Origin: a bacterium
Lineage (GTDB): Bacteria > Myxococcota_A > Bradymonadia > REDH01
Direction of reading: 5' to 3'
DNA length: 51,308 bases
NCBI GenBank assembly: GCA_030427825.1
Contig: JAUICO010000023.1
Coordinates: 1 to 51,308 of the forward strand
The notes beneath the pieces are model-generated. The model was not told the origin of the DNA. It worked only from the letters and a program-made list of their open reading frames with translations, and did no database searches. Below are positions 7,981 to 16,812 of the stretch, one piece after another. Position 1 is the stretch's first letter. The number at the start of each line of letters is the position of its first letter. The position numbers were made by a program, and so were the translations under genes.

Positions 7981-8418
7981 ATGACAGGGATGATTGCGTA
8001 CCTGCAGGTAACGAATACGGGCGAAGCGATTGACTGGTACCAGCGGGTCTTCGGCGCCACCGAAGTGCGCGCTCGGCTGGTCACTCCGGACGGTACCTGC
8101 ATGAACGCCGAGATTGAGATCGAGGGAACTCGTGCAATGCTGGCGGATGAGAAGCCGGACATCGGGTCGATGAGCCCGGCGACGTTGAAGGGCACCACTG
8201 TGGTTCTAAACCTGCAGGTCGCGGACGCTGATGCGGTGTTTGCGAAGGCGCTGGAGGCCGGGGCCGAGGAGATCATTCCTCTCGCGGACCAGTTTTACGG
8301 CGACCGTGCCGGTCGCGTGCGCGACCCCTTCGGTCATCACTGGATCATTGCGACAACGATCCGTGCGGTTCCGGACCACGAGATGGTAGCGGCGTTTCGC
8401 GCCATGTTCGAAGAGTGA
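7981..8418 (+). CDS. VOC (glyoxalase/PhnB-like) superfamily protein
   Basis: The 145-aa protein shows the paired beta-alpha-beta-beta-beta layout of vicinal oxygen chelate proteins in its PhnB-like form: MIAYLQVTNTGEAIDWYQRVFGA at the start, the second half with VVLNLQVADADAVFAKALEAG and the closing DRAGRVRDPFGHHWIIAT, which is the usual C-terminal signature. The start has a strong GGGGAGGA site seven bases upstream. Members include glyoxalases, dioxygenases and resistance proteins; nothing here selects one, so the substrate is open. It sits 46 bases after the Kazal lipoprotein gene with no obvious functional link. Confidence 0.85.
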   Translation: MTGMIAYLQVTNTGEAIDWYQRVFGATEVRARLVTPDGTCMNAEIEIEGTRAMLADEKPDIGSMSPATLKGTTVVLNLQVADADAVFAKALEAGAEEIIPLADQFYGDRAGRVRDPFGHHWIIATTIRAVPDHEMVAAFRAMFEE

Positions 8419-8511
8419 GGCGTCCCCGAGACCGCTGCGTCTCACCACGGTGGTGTCGGCGGCGAGCCTGTTGGGATGGAGGCGAAGGGCGGCGCCCCCC
8501 ACACTCCGCTA

Positions 8512-8541
8512 TTGACGCACCGTCGCCCCCGGCGATAGAGC
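8512..8541 (+). promoter_or_regulatory. Weak candidate promoter for prfB-lysS
   Basis: TTGACG is followed after 18 bases by TAGAGC (or ATAGAG at 17). It lies about 47 bases before the prfB start in the 169-bp gap after the VOC gene, which shows nothing else. Confidence 0.3.
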
Positions 8542-8587
8542 CCCGCGACCCTGAATGCGCCTGCTGCGCGTCGCCCACCGGAGTCCC

Positions 8588-9692
8588 ATGGAATCATGGC
8601 GCCAACAGCTCAAGTCGTTATCGCTACGGCTCAACGAGCTGAGGGGGTATCTTTGACGTCGACCGACTTGAAGAACGCCTCCTTGAACTGAACGAAGCCG
8701 TCTCCGATCCCACCTTCTGGGACAACCCGGATCAGGCGCAGGCGGTCATTCTTGAGCGCGGAAACGCTGAGAAGGCGGTTGGGCAGTTCAACGAGATGGC
8801 GGGTCGCATCGAGGATGCGGAAGCCTATATTGAGCTGGGCGAAGAAGAGGGCGAGGAAGCTGTCGTCGACGACCTTCGCGAAGCCCTCGACGAAGCGACA
8901 GCGGAGCTCGATCGGCTTGAGTTCCGCCGAATGCTTGGCGGCGAGATGGACGACGCGAACGCCATCCTCTCTATCAACTCAGGCGCCGGCGGCACCGAGA
9001 GCCAGGACTGGGCGGCCATGTTGCTGCGCATGTACGAGCGCTATTGCGAGCGTATGGGCTGGAAGACGAAGATGCTCGACTACCAGTCCGGCGAAGAGGC
9101 CGGTATCAAAAGCGCGACCTTCTCTGTGACCGGCGAATACGCCTTCGGTCACCTCAAGGCGGAGTCGGGTGTGCATCGGCTGGTGCGCATCTCACCCTAC
9201 GACAGCAGCGCGCGTCGCCACACCTCGTTCGCGTCCGTGTACGCGATGCCCGAGATCGACGACGACATCGAAGTCGAGGTGAACGACTCGGATCTGCGTG
9301 TTGACACCTACCGCGCGAGCGGCGCCGGCGGTCAGCACGTCAACCGCACGGACTCTGCGGTCCGAATTACCCACATCCCGTCCGGAATCGTGGTGCAGTG
9401 CCAGAACGAGCGGTCGCAGCACAAGAACCGCGCCACGGCGATGAAGATGCTGCGAGCGCGCCTCTACGAGGCCGAGATTCGGCGTCGAGAAGAGGAGCGC
9501 GACAAGGAGAACGCCGAGAAGTCGCGGGTCGACTTCGGCAGCCAGATTCGCTCCTACGTCCTGCACCCCTATCAGATGGTAAAGGACCTGCGGACGCTGC
9601 ACGAGTCGAGCAACTCGGGCGGCGTTCTCGACGGCGACCTGCAACCCTTTATTGAATCCTTCCTGCTGCAGCGCGCAGAGCGTCGTAAGTAA
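8588..9692 (+). CDS. prfB: Peptide chain release factor 2, expressed by programmed +1 frameshift
   Basis: RF2 recognises UGA and UAA and triggers peptide release. Translation starts at ATG 8588, runs 22 codons (MESWRQQLKSLSLRLNELRG...) and meets an in-frame TGA at 8654. The standard RF2 recoding signal sits there, so ribosomes must slip +1 (CTT then GAC) to read DVDRLEERLLELNEAVSDP and the rest. The full product is 367 aa. It carries the catalytic GGQ loop (SGAGGQHVNRTDSAVR) and the anticodon-mimic region as RISPYDSSARRHTSF, so the usual SPF tripeptide is SPY here. Counting only from the first in-frame ATG after the slip would lose the N-terminal helices. The lysS gene follows at once, the same order as in E. 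coli. Confidence 0.97.
8642..8657 (+). promoter_or_regulatory. RF2 programmed frameshift signal
   Basis: An internal Shine-Dalgarno AGGGGG, three bases (TAT), then the slippery CTT followed by TGAC. This is the classic prfB autoregulatory site: when RF2 is scarce the TGA is read slowly and ribosomes slip +1. Confidence 0.97.
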
Positions 9693-9717
9693 GCGACCGC
9701 TACGATGAGGCTTGATG

Positions 9718-11295
9718 ATGAGTGACGACAGGGGCGCCACGCCGGGATACGAGCAGCGGCTTGAGAACCGTCTGATGCGCGATCGCTACGAGCGTGCGCA
9801 GGAGCTGCGGGCGAAGGGCGATAACCCCTTCGCGAACGGCTTCGAGACGACCCACAATGCGGCGTCCATTTTTGCGGAGTTCGGTGCGCGTACGCGCGAC
9901 GAGCTCGCGGCGGATACCAGCGAAGTCGCGGTCGCCGGACGGGTACGCCTCTTTCGCAAGATGGGCCGCGCGCTCTTCATGAAGGTGCAGGACGTCACCT
10001 GTCGCCCCGGGCTCAAGGACGGCGCCGGTTGTCCTGAGGACACCGACAACCTGCTGCAGATTTTCGTCTCACGGGACGCGGTCGGCGAAGAGTTCTTCGC
10101 AGACATCAAGAAGCTGGACCTGGGCGATATCGTCGGGATTCGCGGTGGAGTCATGCGAACCCGCACCGAAGAGCTCTCGGTCGAGGCAACGAGCGTACGG
10201 CTCCTCACCAAGTCGATCCGCCCGCTCCCTGAGAAGTTTCAGGGTCTTGCGGACGTCGAGCAGCGCTTTCGACAACGGTACGTCGACCTGGTGATGAACG
10301 ACGATGCCCGCGAGGTGTTCTTCGCGCGCTCGCTGATCGTGAAGCGCATCCGTGAGTTCCTCGATGCACGGGGATTCATGGAGGTTGAGACGCCGATGAT
10401 GCACGTGACAGCCGGCGGCGCCGCCGCGCGCCCCTTCGTTACGCACCACAACGCGCTCGACATCGATCTCTACATGCGGATTGCGCCGGAACTGTATCTG
10501 AAGCGCCTCCTCGTGGGCGGTCTGGATCGCGTCTACGAAGTGAACCGGAACTTTCGCAACGAAGGACTCAGCCGGCAGCACAATCCGGAGTTCACCATGT
10601 TGGAGTTCTACCAGGCCTACGCGACCTGGGAGGACCTGATGGAGCTCACTGAAGAGATGATCTCGGGCATCGCCGAAGAGCTGCATGGGCGCTCCGAAGA
10701 CGGCCGGGTGCTGGTGACGAGCGAAGGCCATGTGATGGACTTCAGCCGCCCCTGGCGTCGGGTCTCAGCGCGTGACGTGGTCGCGCAGCATCTGGATATC
10801 GAGCCGGAGACTCTGGACGAGCGTGCTACGCTCAACGAGGTGGCGGCGAAGGCCGGTATCGACGACCCCGCCTCGTGGGATGCAGGCAAGCTGCTGATGG
10901 AAGTCTTCGACGAACTTGTCGAAGAGACCCTGATTCAGCCCACCTTTATCACCGACTTTCCGGCGAGCGTCTCACCCCTGGCTCGGCGCAAGGAAGACAA
11001 CCCCGAGCTCACCGATCGCTTTGAGCTCTTCGCTCTGGGTCGCGAGATCGCCAACGCCTTCTCTGAACTGAACGACCCGGAAGACCAGTACGGACGATTC
11101 GCTGCGCAGCTCGCCGCGCGCGAAGCCGGCGACGACGAAGCCATGCCCATGGACGAGGACTATATCCGCGCCCTTGAGTACGGGATGCCGCCTGCCGCCG
11201 GTGAAGGCATCGGCATCGACCGGCTCGTCATGCTCCTGACCGGTGCGGAGTCCATTCGTGAAGTGATTCTCTTCCCGCATCTGCGCCCGGAATAG
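9718..11295 (+). CDS. lysS: Lysyl-tRNA synthetase (class II)
   Basis: The 525-aa enzyme charges tRNA-Lys. An OB-fold anticodon domain comes first (VAVAGRVRLFRKMGRALFMK), then the class II core: motif 1 around HVTAGGAAARPFVTHHNALD, motif 2 as NRNFRNEGLSRQHNPEFTML and motif 3 as GEGIGIDRLVMLLTGAESIR at the end. Between residues about 95 and 115 there is a short insertion relative to E. coli LysS (CRPGLKDGAGCPEDTD). Possible starts are TTG 9712, ATG 9715 and ATG 9718; GAGG at 9707-9710 gives the best spacing to 9718. It follows prfB after 25 bases and is likely co-transcribed. Confidence 0.97.
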   Translation: MSDDRGATPGYEQRLENRLMRDRYERAQELRAKGDNPFANGFETTHNAASIFAEFGARTRDELAADTSEVAVAGRVRLFRKMGRALFMKVQDVTCRPGLKDGAGCPEDTDNLLQIFVSRDAVGEEFFADIKKLDLGDIVGIRGGVMRTRTEELSVEATSVRLLTKSIRPLPEKFQGLADVEQRFRQRYVDLVMNDDAREVFFARSLIVKRIREFLDARGFMEVETPMMHVTAGGAAARPFVTHHNALDIDLYMRIAPELYLKRLLVGGLDRVYEVNRNFRNEGLSRQHNPEFTMLEFYQAYATWEDLMELTEEMISGIAEELHGRSEDGRVLVTSEGHVMDFSRPWRRVSARDVVAQHLDIEPETLDERATLNEVAAKAGIDDPASWDAGKLLMEVFDELVEETLIQPTFITDFPASVSPLARRKEDNPELTDRFELFALGREIANAFSELNDPEDQYGRFAAQLAAREAGDDEAMPMDEDYIRALEYGMPPAAGEGIGIDRLVMLLTGAESIREVILFPHLRPE

Positions 11296-11352
11296 GCAAC
11301 GCTCGTTGGATGCTTTGTGAGCCTCTCCTGATTTCCCGCTGAGAATGTCCGG

Positions 11353-13101
11353 ATGCGCTATGAAGCGTGGATAGCGATACGGTACCTTCTATCGAAGCGA
11401 AGCGCGCGTGAGCCTTCGCTGATCGCAATTATCAGCATGCTCGCCGTCGCGGTGTCCGTCGCCGTGCTGATCCTGGTGCTCTCGGTCATGGGCGGCTTCG
11501 AGGGGGACCTGCGCACCAAGATTCTCGGGACGCGAGCGCACCTGCTTGTGAACGGGCCGGACCGCGGCGACATCGTAGACTACGCCGACATGCTCGGAGT
11601 CATTGACGAGGCGCCCGGGGTAGAGGGCGCCTGTCCGTTCGTGGAAAGCGAGCTGATGATCTCGTCGCCGACGAATTACACCGGCGTCGTCATTCGCGGC
11701 GTCGATACAGAGCGCGTAACTCGGGCAACGTCGCTGGCCGACTACATGAAGGAGGGTGAGCTTGCGTGGCTGCACGAGCCCGAGCTCGCGATCCCGGACT
11801 CCCGGCGTCCCGGCAGCTTCAACAGCACCGGCAGTCGCATTGACGACCTGCGGCGGCGACTGGATGAGCTCGAGCGCGAGATTGACGGCGCCGCACCGGA
11901 GCCCGCCTCCGGCGACTCCGAAGCCGCTGTCGACGGAGCAGAGCGCGAAGATCCGGATAGGGACAACACGGATAGTGACGCGAATGTCGCCGCTGACGGG
12001 GCTGCGCCGCTGATGCCGGCGCTTCCGCCGCCGCGCCGCACTCCGCCCGGCGCCGCGCAAAGCGCCGCAGACCGCAATGAAGCCGAAATGGGGGCCGCAA
12101 GCCCGCGCAATAGCGACACAGGTGACGCGGAAACCGGCCCGTTGATGCCCGGGCTGCCGGCGCCACACACGCCCGGCCTCGCCCCCGACAACCCATCCGG
12201 GATCGTCGCGGCTGCGAACGAAAGCGACGCCGGTGCGGCTCCCACCATTCCCAGCCTGCCGCCGTTCGCCGGACGTCGCAGCGCGCCGGCTCGCGAGCTT
12301 CCGGGCCTGATCGTAGGCTCCGAGCTGAAGGATACGCTGCATGTCGAGGTCGGCGACACAGTCAGCCTGATCTCACCGGACGGTGATCTGGGTCCCAGCG
12401 GTCCGATCCCGCGCTCGCGGCCGTTCCGGGTCGTGGGCGTCTTCTTCACCGGGCTCTACGAGTACGACAACACCATGGCGTACTCGACGTTGGAGTCGGC
12501 CCGCGAGCTCCTGAACATCGAGTCAAACGCTGTGTCCGGGATCGAGATCAAGGTGCAGGAGCCCGACAACGCTGACGAAGGCGCGCGAGATCTGGACCGA
12601 CGTCTCGCCGCGGCGGGACACGAAGACGTTGAAGTCCGCGATTGGAAAGAACTGAACCGCTCGCTCTTCGCCGCGTTGCTGCTCGAAAAGGTCGGCGTCG
12701 GGGTAACCCTGGGCGTGATTATCGTCGTCTCCGGCTTCGCCATCATCTGCGTGCTGATCATGGTGTCGATCGAAAAACGCCGCGAGATCGCGGTGTTGAA
12801 GTCGCTCGGCGCCTCGCGACGGGCGATTCGCGCGATATTCGTCATTTTCGGTCTGCTGATCGGCGTCGTCGGCGCCGTCCTGGGGGTCGTGCTCGGCCTG
12901 GGAGCGACGACCTGGCTGCAGACTGTGGGGATCCCGATTGACCCGAATGTCTATTACATCGACCGCCTTCCGGTTGAGGTTGACCCGACCGAGGTCATCG
13001 TCATAGCGGTCTGCGCCGTCGTTGTGAGTCTGCTCGCGACGGTGATTCCTTCGGGTCAGGCGGCAGCGCTGGATCCCGTCATCGGGCTGCGCGAAGAGTG
13101 A
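11353..13101 (+). CDS. LolC/LolE-family lipoprotein-releasing permease with long proline-rich insertion
   Basis: This is the membrane subunit of the Lol ABC exporter, which lifts mature lipoproteins out of the inner membrane for the outer membrane. The N-terminus matches the family (MRYEAWIAIRYLLSKR, then a first TM at about 23-46 with the family VMGGFEGDL). The last 170 residues hold three TMs of the FtsX/MacB type with IEKRREIAVLKSLGASRRAI. Usual length is about 400-420 aa; this protein has 582. The excess is residues about 140-314, low-complexity and inside the periplasmic domain, with a short charged helix (IDDLRRRLDELEREIDG) and three Pro-rich repeats. Only one such permease is present beside lolD, so the complex may be a homodimer like LolF; a second subunit could be encoded elsewhere. 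Confidence 0.92.
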   Translation: MRYEAWIAIRYLLSKRSAREPSLIAIISMLAVAVSVAVLILVLSVMGGFEGDLRTKILGTRAHLLVNGPDRGDIVDYADMLGVIDEAPGVEGACPFVESELMISSPTNYTGVVIRGVDTERVTRATSLADYMKEGELAWLHEPELAIPDSRRPGSFNSTGSRIDDLRRRLDELEREIDGAAPEPASGDSEAAVDGAEREDPDRDNTDSDANVAADGAAPLMPALPPPRRTPPGAAQSAADRNEAEMGAASPRNSDTGDAETGPLMPGLPAPHTPGLAPDNPSGIVAAANESDAGAAPTIPSLPPFAGRRSAPARELPGLIVGSELKDTLHVEVGDTVSLISPDGDLGPSGPIPRSRPFRVVGVFFTGLYEYDNTMAYSTLESARELLNIESNAVSGIEIKVQEPDNADEGARDLDRRLAAAGHEDVEVRDWKELNRSLFAALLLEKVGVGVTLGVIIVVSGFAIICVLIMVSIEKRREIAVLKSLGASRRAIRAIFVIFGLLIGVVGAVLGVVLGLGATTWLQTVGIPIDPNVYYIDRLPVEVDPTEVIVIAVCAVVVSLLATVIPSGQAAALDPVIGLREE

Positions 13102-13838
13102 GTGAAGTGAGCACAGATGCACTGGTGCAGGTCCAGAACCTGCAGAAGTCTTTTGTGAAGGACGGCCGCCGCATTGACGTGCTGCGCGGCGTAAACCTTG
13201 AGATCGGACGCGGCGACGCCGTGTCGATCATGGGGCGTAGCGGTGCCGGTAAGTCGACGCTGCTGCAGATCCTCGGGACGCTCGACCGCCCGTCGAGCGG
13301 CCGCGTTCTCTTCGACGGTGACGACGTCTTCTCGTGGCGGGAGAGCCGTCTGGCGGCGTACCGCGGCCGCAGCATCGGTTTCGTCTTTCAGTTTCATCAC
13401 CTGCTGCCGGAGTTCGACACGATCGAGAACGCGGCCATGCCGGCGATCATTGCGCGAATGCCGCGAAGTGAAGCTTTTGACCGCGCCGAAGCGCTGCTAA
13501 GGCGCGTCGGCCTCGGAGACCGGCTGCGTCATCGCCCCGGCGAGTTGTCAGGTGGAGAGCAGCAGCGAGTGGCTCTGGCACGGGCTCTTGTCATGGAGCC
13601 GCGGCTGCTGCTCGCAGACGAACCGACCGGAAACCTCGACGCCACCATCGGCAATCAGATCTTCTCGCTGCTCGGCGAGCTCAACAGGGAACTTCAGGTG
13701 ACAGTTGTTGTTGTTACGCACAATCCAAGCCTCGCACTGGCGCTTCGAAGGCGTCTGGTCGTGACCGATGGCGTAGTGGCAGACATGTCAGAAGCGGCAG
13801 TCGAAGAGTTGCGCGGCCTTCAGGCGGAGCAGTCGTGA
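13098..13838 (+). CDS. lolD: Lipoprotein-releasing ABC transporter ATPase
   Basis: The ATPase of the Lol system, 246 aa. Walker A is [13 protein letters not shown], the Q-loop region is [20 protein letters not shown] (the FQ-HHLLPEF form is typical of LolD), the ABC signature is [15 protein letters not shown], Walker B is [12 protein letters not shown], and the switch His lies in VTHNPSL. The GTG at 13098 overlaps the permease stop, indicating translational coupling; another GTG at 13107 is possible. bamA overlaps its 3' end in the same way. Confidence 0.96.
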   Translation: MSEVSTDALVQVQNLQKSFVKDGRRIDVLRGVNLEIGRGDAVSIMGRSGAGKSTLLQILGTLDRPSSGRVLFDGDDVFSWRESRLAAYRGRSIGFVFQFHHLLPEFDTIENAAMPAIIARMPRSEAFDRAEALLRRVGLGDRLRHRPGELSGGEQQRVALARALVMEPRLLLADEPTGNLDATIGNQIFSLLGELNRELQVTVVVVTHNPSLALALRRRLVVTDGVVADMSEAAVEELRGLQAEQS

Positions 13839-16264
13839 AGCAACTGTCGGCGCGGGCACTCCTGTCTCTCACCTTCGCTGCGCTCATGGGCGCTGCGATG
13901 GTCGTGGGCGGGGCGATGTTGATCGGCGGCGCACTGCTCGTCGGCGGTACGGCGGCGGCGCAATCGCAGACTGCGGTGAGTGCCATCGAGATTCGCGGAA
14001 ACCTGCGGGTCGAGTCGACGGCGATTCGGCGCCAGATCACGACGAGTACCGGCGACCAGCTGGACCAGCACACGCTGGGGCAGGACATCCGAGACATCTA
14101 CGAGCTGGGCTTCTTCCGCGACATCGTGGTCAGCGCCCAGCAGCGCGATGACGGCATCGTGGTCATCTACGAAGTGACGGAAAAGCCCGCGATCGGCCGC
14201 ATCGAGTTCGAGGGCAACGACCGCCTGAACGAGGACGACTTCGCAGAGGCCCTTGGCATACGAACCGGCCTGATTCTCGATGAGAGCGCGGTGCGCGCGA
14301 CCGAAGTGCGCCTCGAAGACCTATACCGTGAGAAGGGCTACTACCTCGTGGAGATCGAGTCCGAGATTATTCCGGTGTCAGACACCGAGATCACGGTACG
14401 GTACAACATCCGCGAGTTCGACAAGGTCCAGGTTGGCGCGGTGCACTTCGTCGGCAACGTGGCCATCGAAGACTCCGAGATCCAGGCTGTCCTGCAGACC
14501 CGCCCCCGAGACTACTTCAGCTTCATCTCGAAGATGGGCGTGTTTCAGAGGGAGGGATTCGCCGCCGACCTGCAGCGGATCCGCGCCTACTACTACGAGA
14601 ACGGATACCTCGACGTTGAAGTCGGCGAGCCACGCATCGAACTCAGCCAGGACGGCACGCAGATTTTCATCACGATCCCGATCGTGGAGCACGAGCCGTA
14701 CAGCATCTCCGGTGTCGAGGTGCAGGGCGACCTCATCGAAGAGCCCGAGGCCATGCTGCGCTTCACCCGCGCAGAGATAGGGGAGCGCTTCCGATCGTCG
14801 ACCGTCCGCGGCGACATCGAGCGGATTACGGACCACTTCAAGGACCTCGGTTATGCGTTTGCGAACGTAAACCTGCTCAACCGGGTGGACCCCGAGACCC
14901 TCGAAATTTCGGTGATCTACGACGTCACCCGCGGTGAGATTGCGCACATCGGGCGCATCACCACCCGAGGCAACACCATCACCCGTGACCGCGTGATTCG
15001 CCGCGAGCTCGAGATCGAAGAAGGCGACCGCTACAACACAACGAAGCTGCGTAACAGCGAGCGCTACCTTCGCCGCCTCGGGTTCTTCGAGTCCGTCGTA
15101 ATCCGAGAGCAGCGCTCGCGGATCGACCCGAACCTGCTCGATATCGAGATTGAGGTCGAAGAACGTCCGACGCGCACCCTCCAGGTCGGCGCCGGATACT
15201 CGTCCTTTGAGCGCTTGATTCTGAACGCGAACATTACAGAGAACAATCTCTTCGGACGCGGTCAGAACCTCGCGCTGCAGGTGAACTGGAGCCGCACCCA
15301 GCGACTCTTTCAGCTCTCCTTCTACGAGCCGCGGCTCTTCGGCTCGCAGTGGCAGCTGAGCACGAACCTCTTCAACCGTCGCCAGCAGTTCCGCGATTTC
15401 GACCGCGACTCTCTCGGCGCCAACCTGTCCGTGGGATATCACATCACCCGCGAGCTCACGATGTCCCTCGGATGGCGGGCAGAGCGTGTACGGGTACGTG
15501 CGGAAGAGGGCGTCAGCGTCGAGCGTCTGCGCTCAAGCAACGGTCTGTCGATCGGACCGACGGTCGGCCTGACCTGGGACTCTCGGAACGACCGCCAGTT
15601 CCCCACCGCGGGCGTATTTGCGGGTATTCGCGGCGAGCTGTCGGACGCGATTTTTGCGAGCGACCAGAACTTTGCGAAGGGAATTGCCTTCACCCGGCTG
15701 TATTGGACTCCCATCTGGGATGACCTCGTGCTCAAGTTCAACGTGCAGATTGGCGCGATCGTATCGACGCGCAGGGCAACCGAGCGAAATCTGGAACGTA
15801 CCGATGACGGCGATTTCGAGATCGAGACGCCGGTGTCCGAGCGCTTTTTCCTCGGCGGACCGGACTCCGTTCGCGGTTTCGGCCGCTTTACGCTGAGCCC
15901 CGAAGAGGAGTTCCCCCTCAACACGAATCCGCAATCATCTACGTTTCCGGTTGAAGTGGGCGGGCACAAGGAACTCTACATGAACCTTGAGCTGGTGTTC
16001 CCCATCGTGAAGCAGCTGGCCCTCCGCGGGGTGGTATTTATGGACGCTGGGAATGCTTTCGGGCTGCGTTCGCCTTACAGTCTTCGCCTTGACCTGTTTT
16101 CAGATGAGGACGACTACGATCAGGTCTTGCGCACCTCCGCTGGGTTTGGTTTGCGGTGGCAGAGTCCGATTGGTCCGTTGCGATTTGAGTGGGGTTTTCC
16201 CCTGGCACGAGCTGCCGGAGAACGCCCATCTGTGTTTGAGTTCAGCTTCGGCAACTCCTTCTAA
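13835..16264 (+). CDS. bamA: Outer-membrane protein assembly factor BamA (Omp85)
   Basis: BamA inserts beta-barrels into the outer membrane. The 809-aa product has a long signal peptide (about residues 1-42, ending GGTAAAQS), then five POTRA repeats of about 75 residues to around 415 (for example VSAIEIRGNLRV, IGRIEFEGNDRL, VGAVHFVGNVAI, ISGVEVQGDLIE, IGRITTRGNTIT). The barrel follows and holds the conserved loop-6 motif in FFLGGPDSVRGFGRF. It ends with aromatic Phe (FEFSFGNSF), the usual signal for barrel assembly. The GTG start overlaps the lolD stop by four bases. Placement lolC-lolD-bamA-skp is a conserved envelope-biogenesis arrangement. Confidence 0.97.
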   Translation: MKQLSARALLSLTFAALMGAAMVVGGAMLIGGALLVGGTAAAQSQTAVSAIEIRGNLRVESTAIRRQITTSTGDQLDQHTLGQDIRDIYELGFFRDIVVSAQQRDDGIVVIYEVTEKPAIGRIEFEGNDRLNEDDFAEALGIRTGLILDESAVRATEVRLEDLYREKGYYLVEIESEIIPVSDTEITVRYNIREFDKVQVGAVHFVGNVAIEDSEIQAVLQTRPRDYFSFISKMGVFQREGFAADLQRIRAYYYENGYLDVEVGEPRIELSQDGTQIFITIPIVEHEPYSISGVEVQGDLIEEPEAMLRFTRAEIGERFRSSTVRGDIERITDHFKDLGYAFANVNLLNRVDPETLEISVIYDVTRGEIAHIGRITTRGNTITRDRVIRRELEIEEGDRYNTTKLRNSERYLRRLGFFESVVIREQRSRIDPNLLDIEIEVEERPTRTLQVGAGYSSFERLILNANITENNLFGRGQNLALQVNWSRTQRLFQLSFYEPRLFGSQWQLSTNLFNRRQQFRDFDRDSLGANLSVGYHITRELTMSLGWRAERVRVRAEEGVSVERLRSSNGLSIGPTVGLTWDSRNDRQFPTAGVFAGIRGELSDAIFASDQNFAKGIAFTRLYWTPIWDDLVLKFNVQIGAIVSTRRATERNLERTDDGDFEIETPVSERFFLGGPDSVRGFGRFTLSPEEEFPLNTNPQSSTFPVEVGGHKELYMNLELVFPIVKQLALRGVVFMDAGNAFGLRSPYSLRLDLFSDEDDYDQVLRTSAGFGLRWQSPIGPLRFEWGFPLARAAGERPSVFEFSFGNSF

Positions 16265-16280
16265 GATTGAGAGAGCAAAG

Positions 16281-16805
16281 ATGAAGAAAGCAATTGGTCT
16301 GGTATTCCTGATGTTCGCGCTCGTTGGCCTTCCCGCAGCGGTTTCCGCGCAGGACGCGCCCACCATCAGGCTCGGATTTGTCGACCTGCAGCGCGCGCTG
16401 AATGAGGTTGAAGACGGGCAGTCTGCCCGCCGCCGTCTGGAGCGTGACTTCGAGCGGCGTCAGTCAGAATTGAACGAAAAGCAGGAAGAAGTGCAGGCCT
16501 TCGCTCAGGAGCTCGAGGCAAGCTACCAGATGCTCACCGAAGAGGCTCGGATGGAGCGCCTTCAGGAGTATCAGTTGAAGCTCGCAGAGCTGCAGGAAGC
16601 ATTCGTCGCACACCAGCGGGAGCTCGCGGAAGCCGAAATGGAGGCGACCTCCGGAATCTTTGAAGGCATGATCGAGGTGATCACGGAGATCTCGACGGAA
16701 CGCCAGCTGACCATGGTCTTTGAGAAGACCGAGTCTTCGATTCTCTTCGCCGATGCATCGCTTGAGTTCACCGACGAGCTGATCACGCGCTACAACGCGC
16801 GCTGA
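16281..16805 (+). CDS. skp: Periplasmic OmpH/Skp-family chaperone
   Basis: Skp holds unfolded outer-membrane proteins in the periplasm on their way to BamA. The 174-aa protein has a clear signal peptide (KKAIGLVFLMFALVGLP, cleavage after VSA), then the family's opening strand IRLGFVDLQRALNEVEDG. Residues about 50-125 form a long charged, heptad-like coiled-coil arm, rich in Glu, Gln and Arg. It ends with strands around LTMVFEKTESSILFADASLE and the terminal helix LTDELITRYN-like segment. The ATG at 16281 has a GAGAG site upstream and lies 16 bases after bamA, so co-expression with bamA is likely. Confidence 0.92.
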   Translation: MKKAIGLVFLMFALVGLPAAVSAQDAPTIRLGFVDLQRALNEVEDGQSARRRLERDFERRQSELNEKQEEVQAFAQELEASYQMLTEEARMERLQEYQLKLAELQEAFVAHQRELAEAEMEATSGIFEGMIEVITEISTERQLTMVFEKTESSILFADASLEFTDELITRYNAR

Positions 16806-16812
16806 GACTTTC

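Noticed and set aside
7176..8276. 366-codon minus-strand frame over the Kazal and VOC genes
   Set aside because: Covers two recognised plus-strand genes and crosses their boundary.
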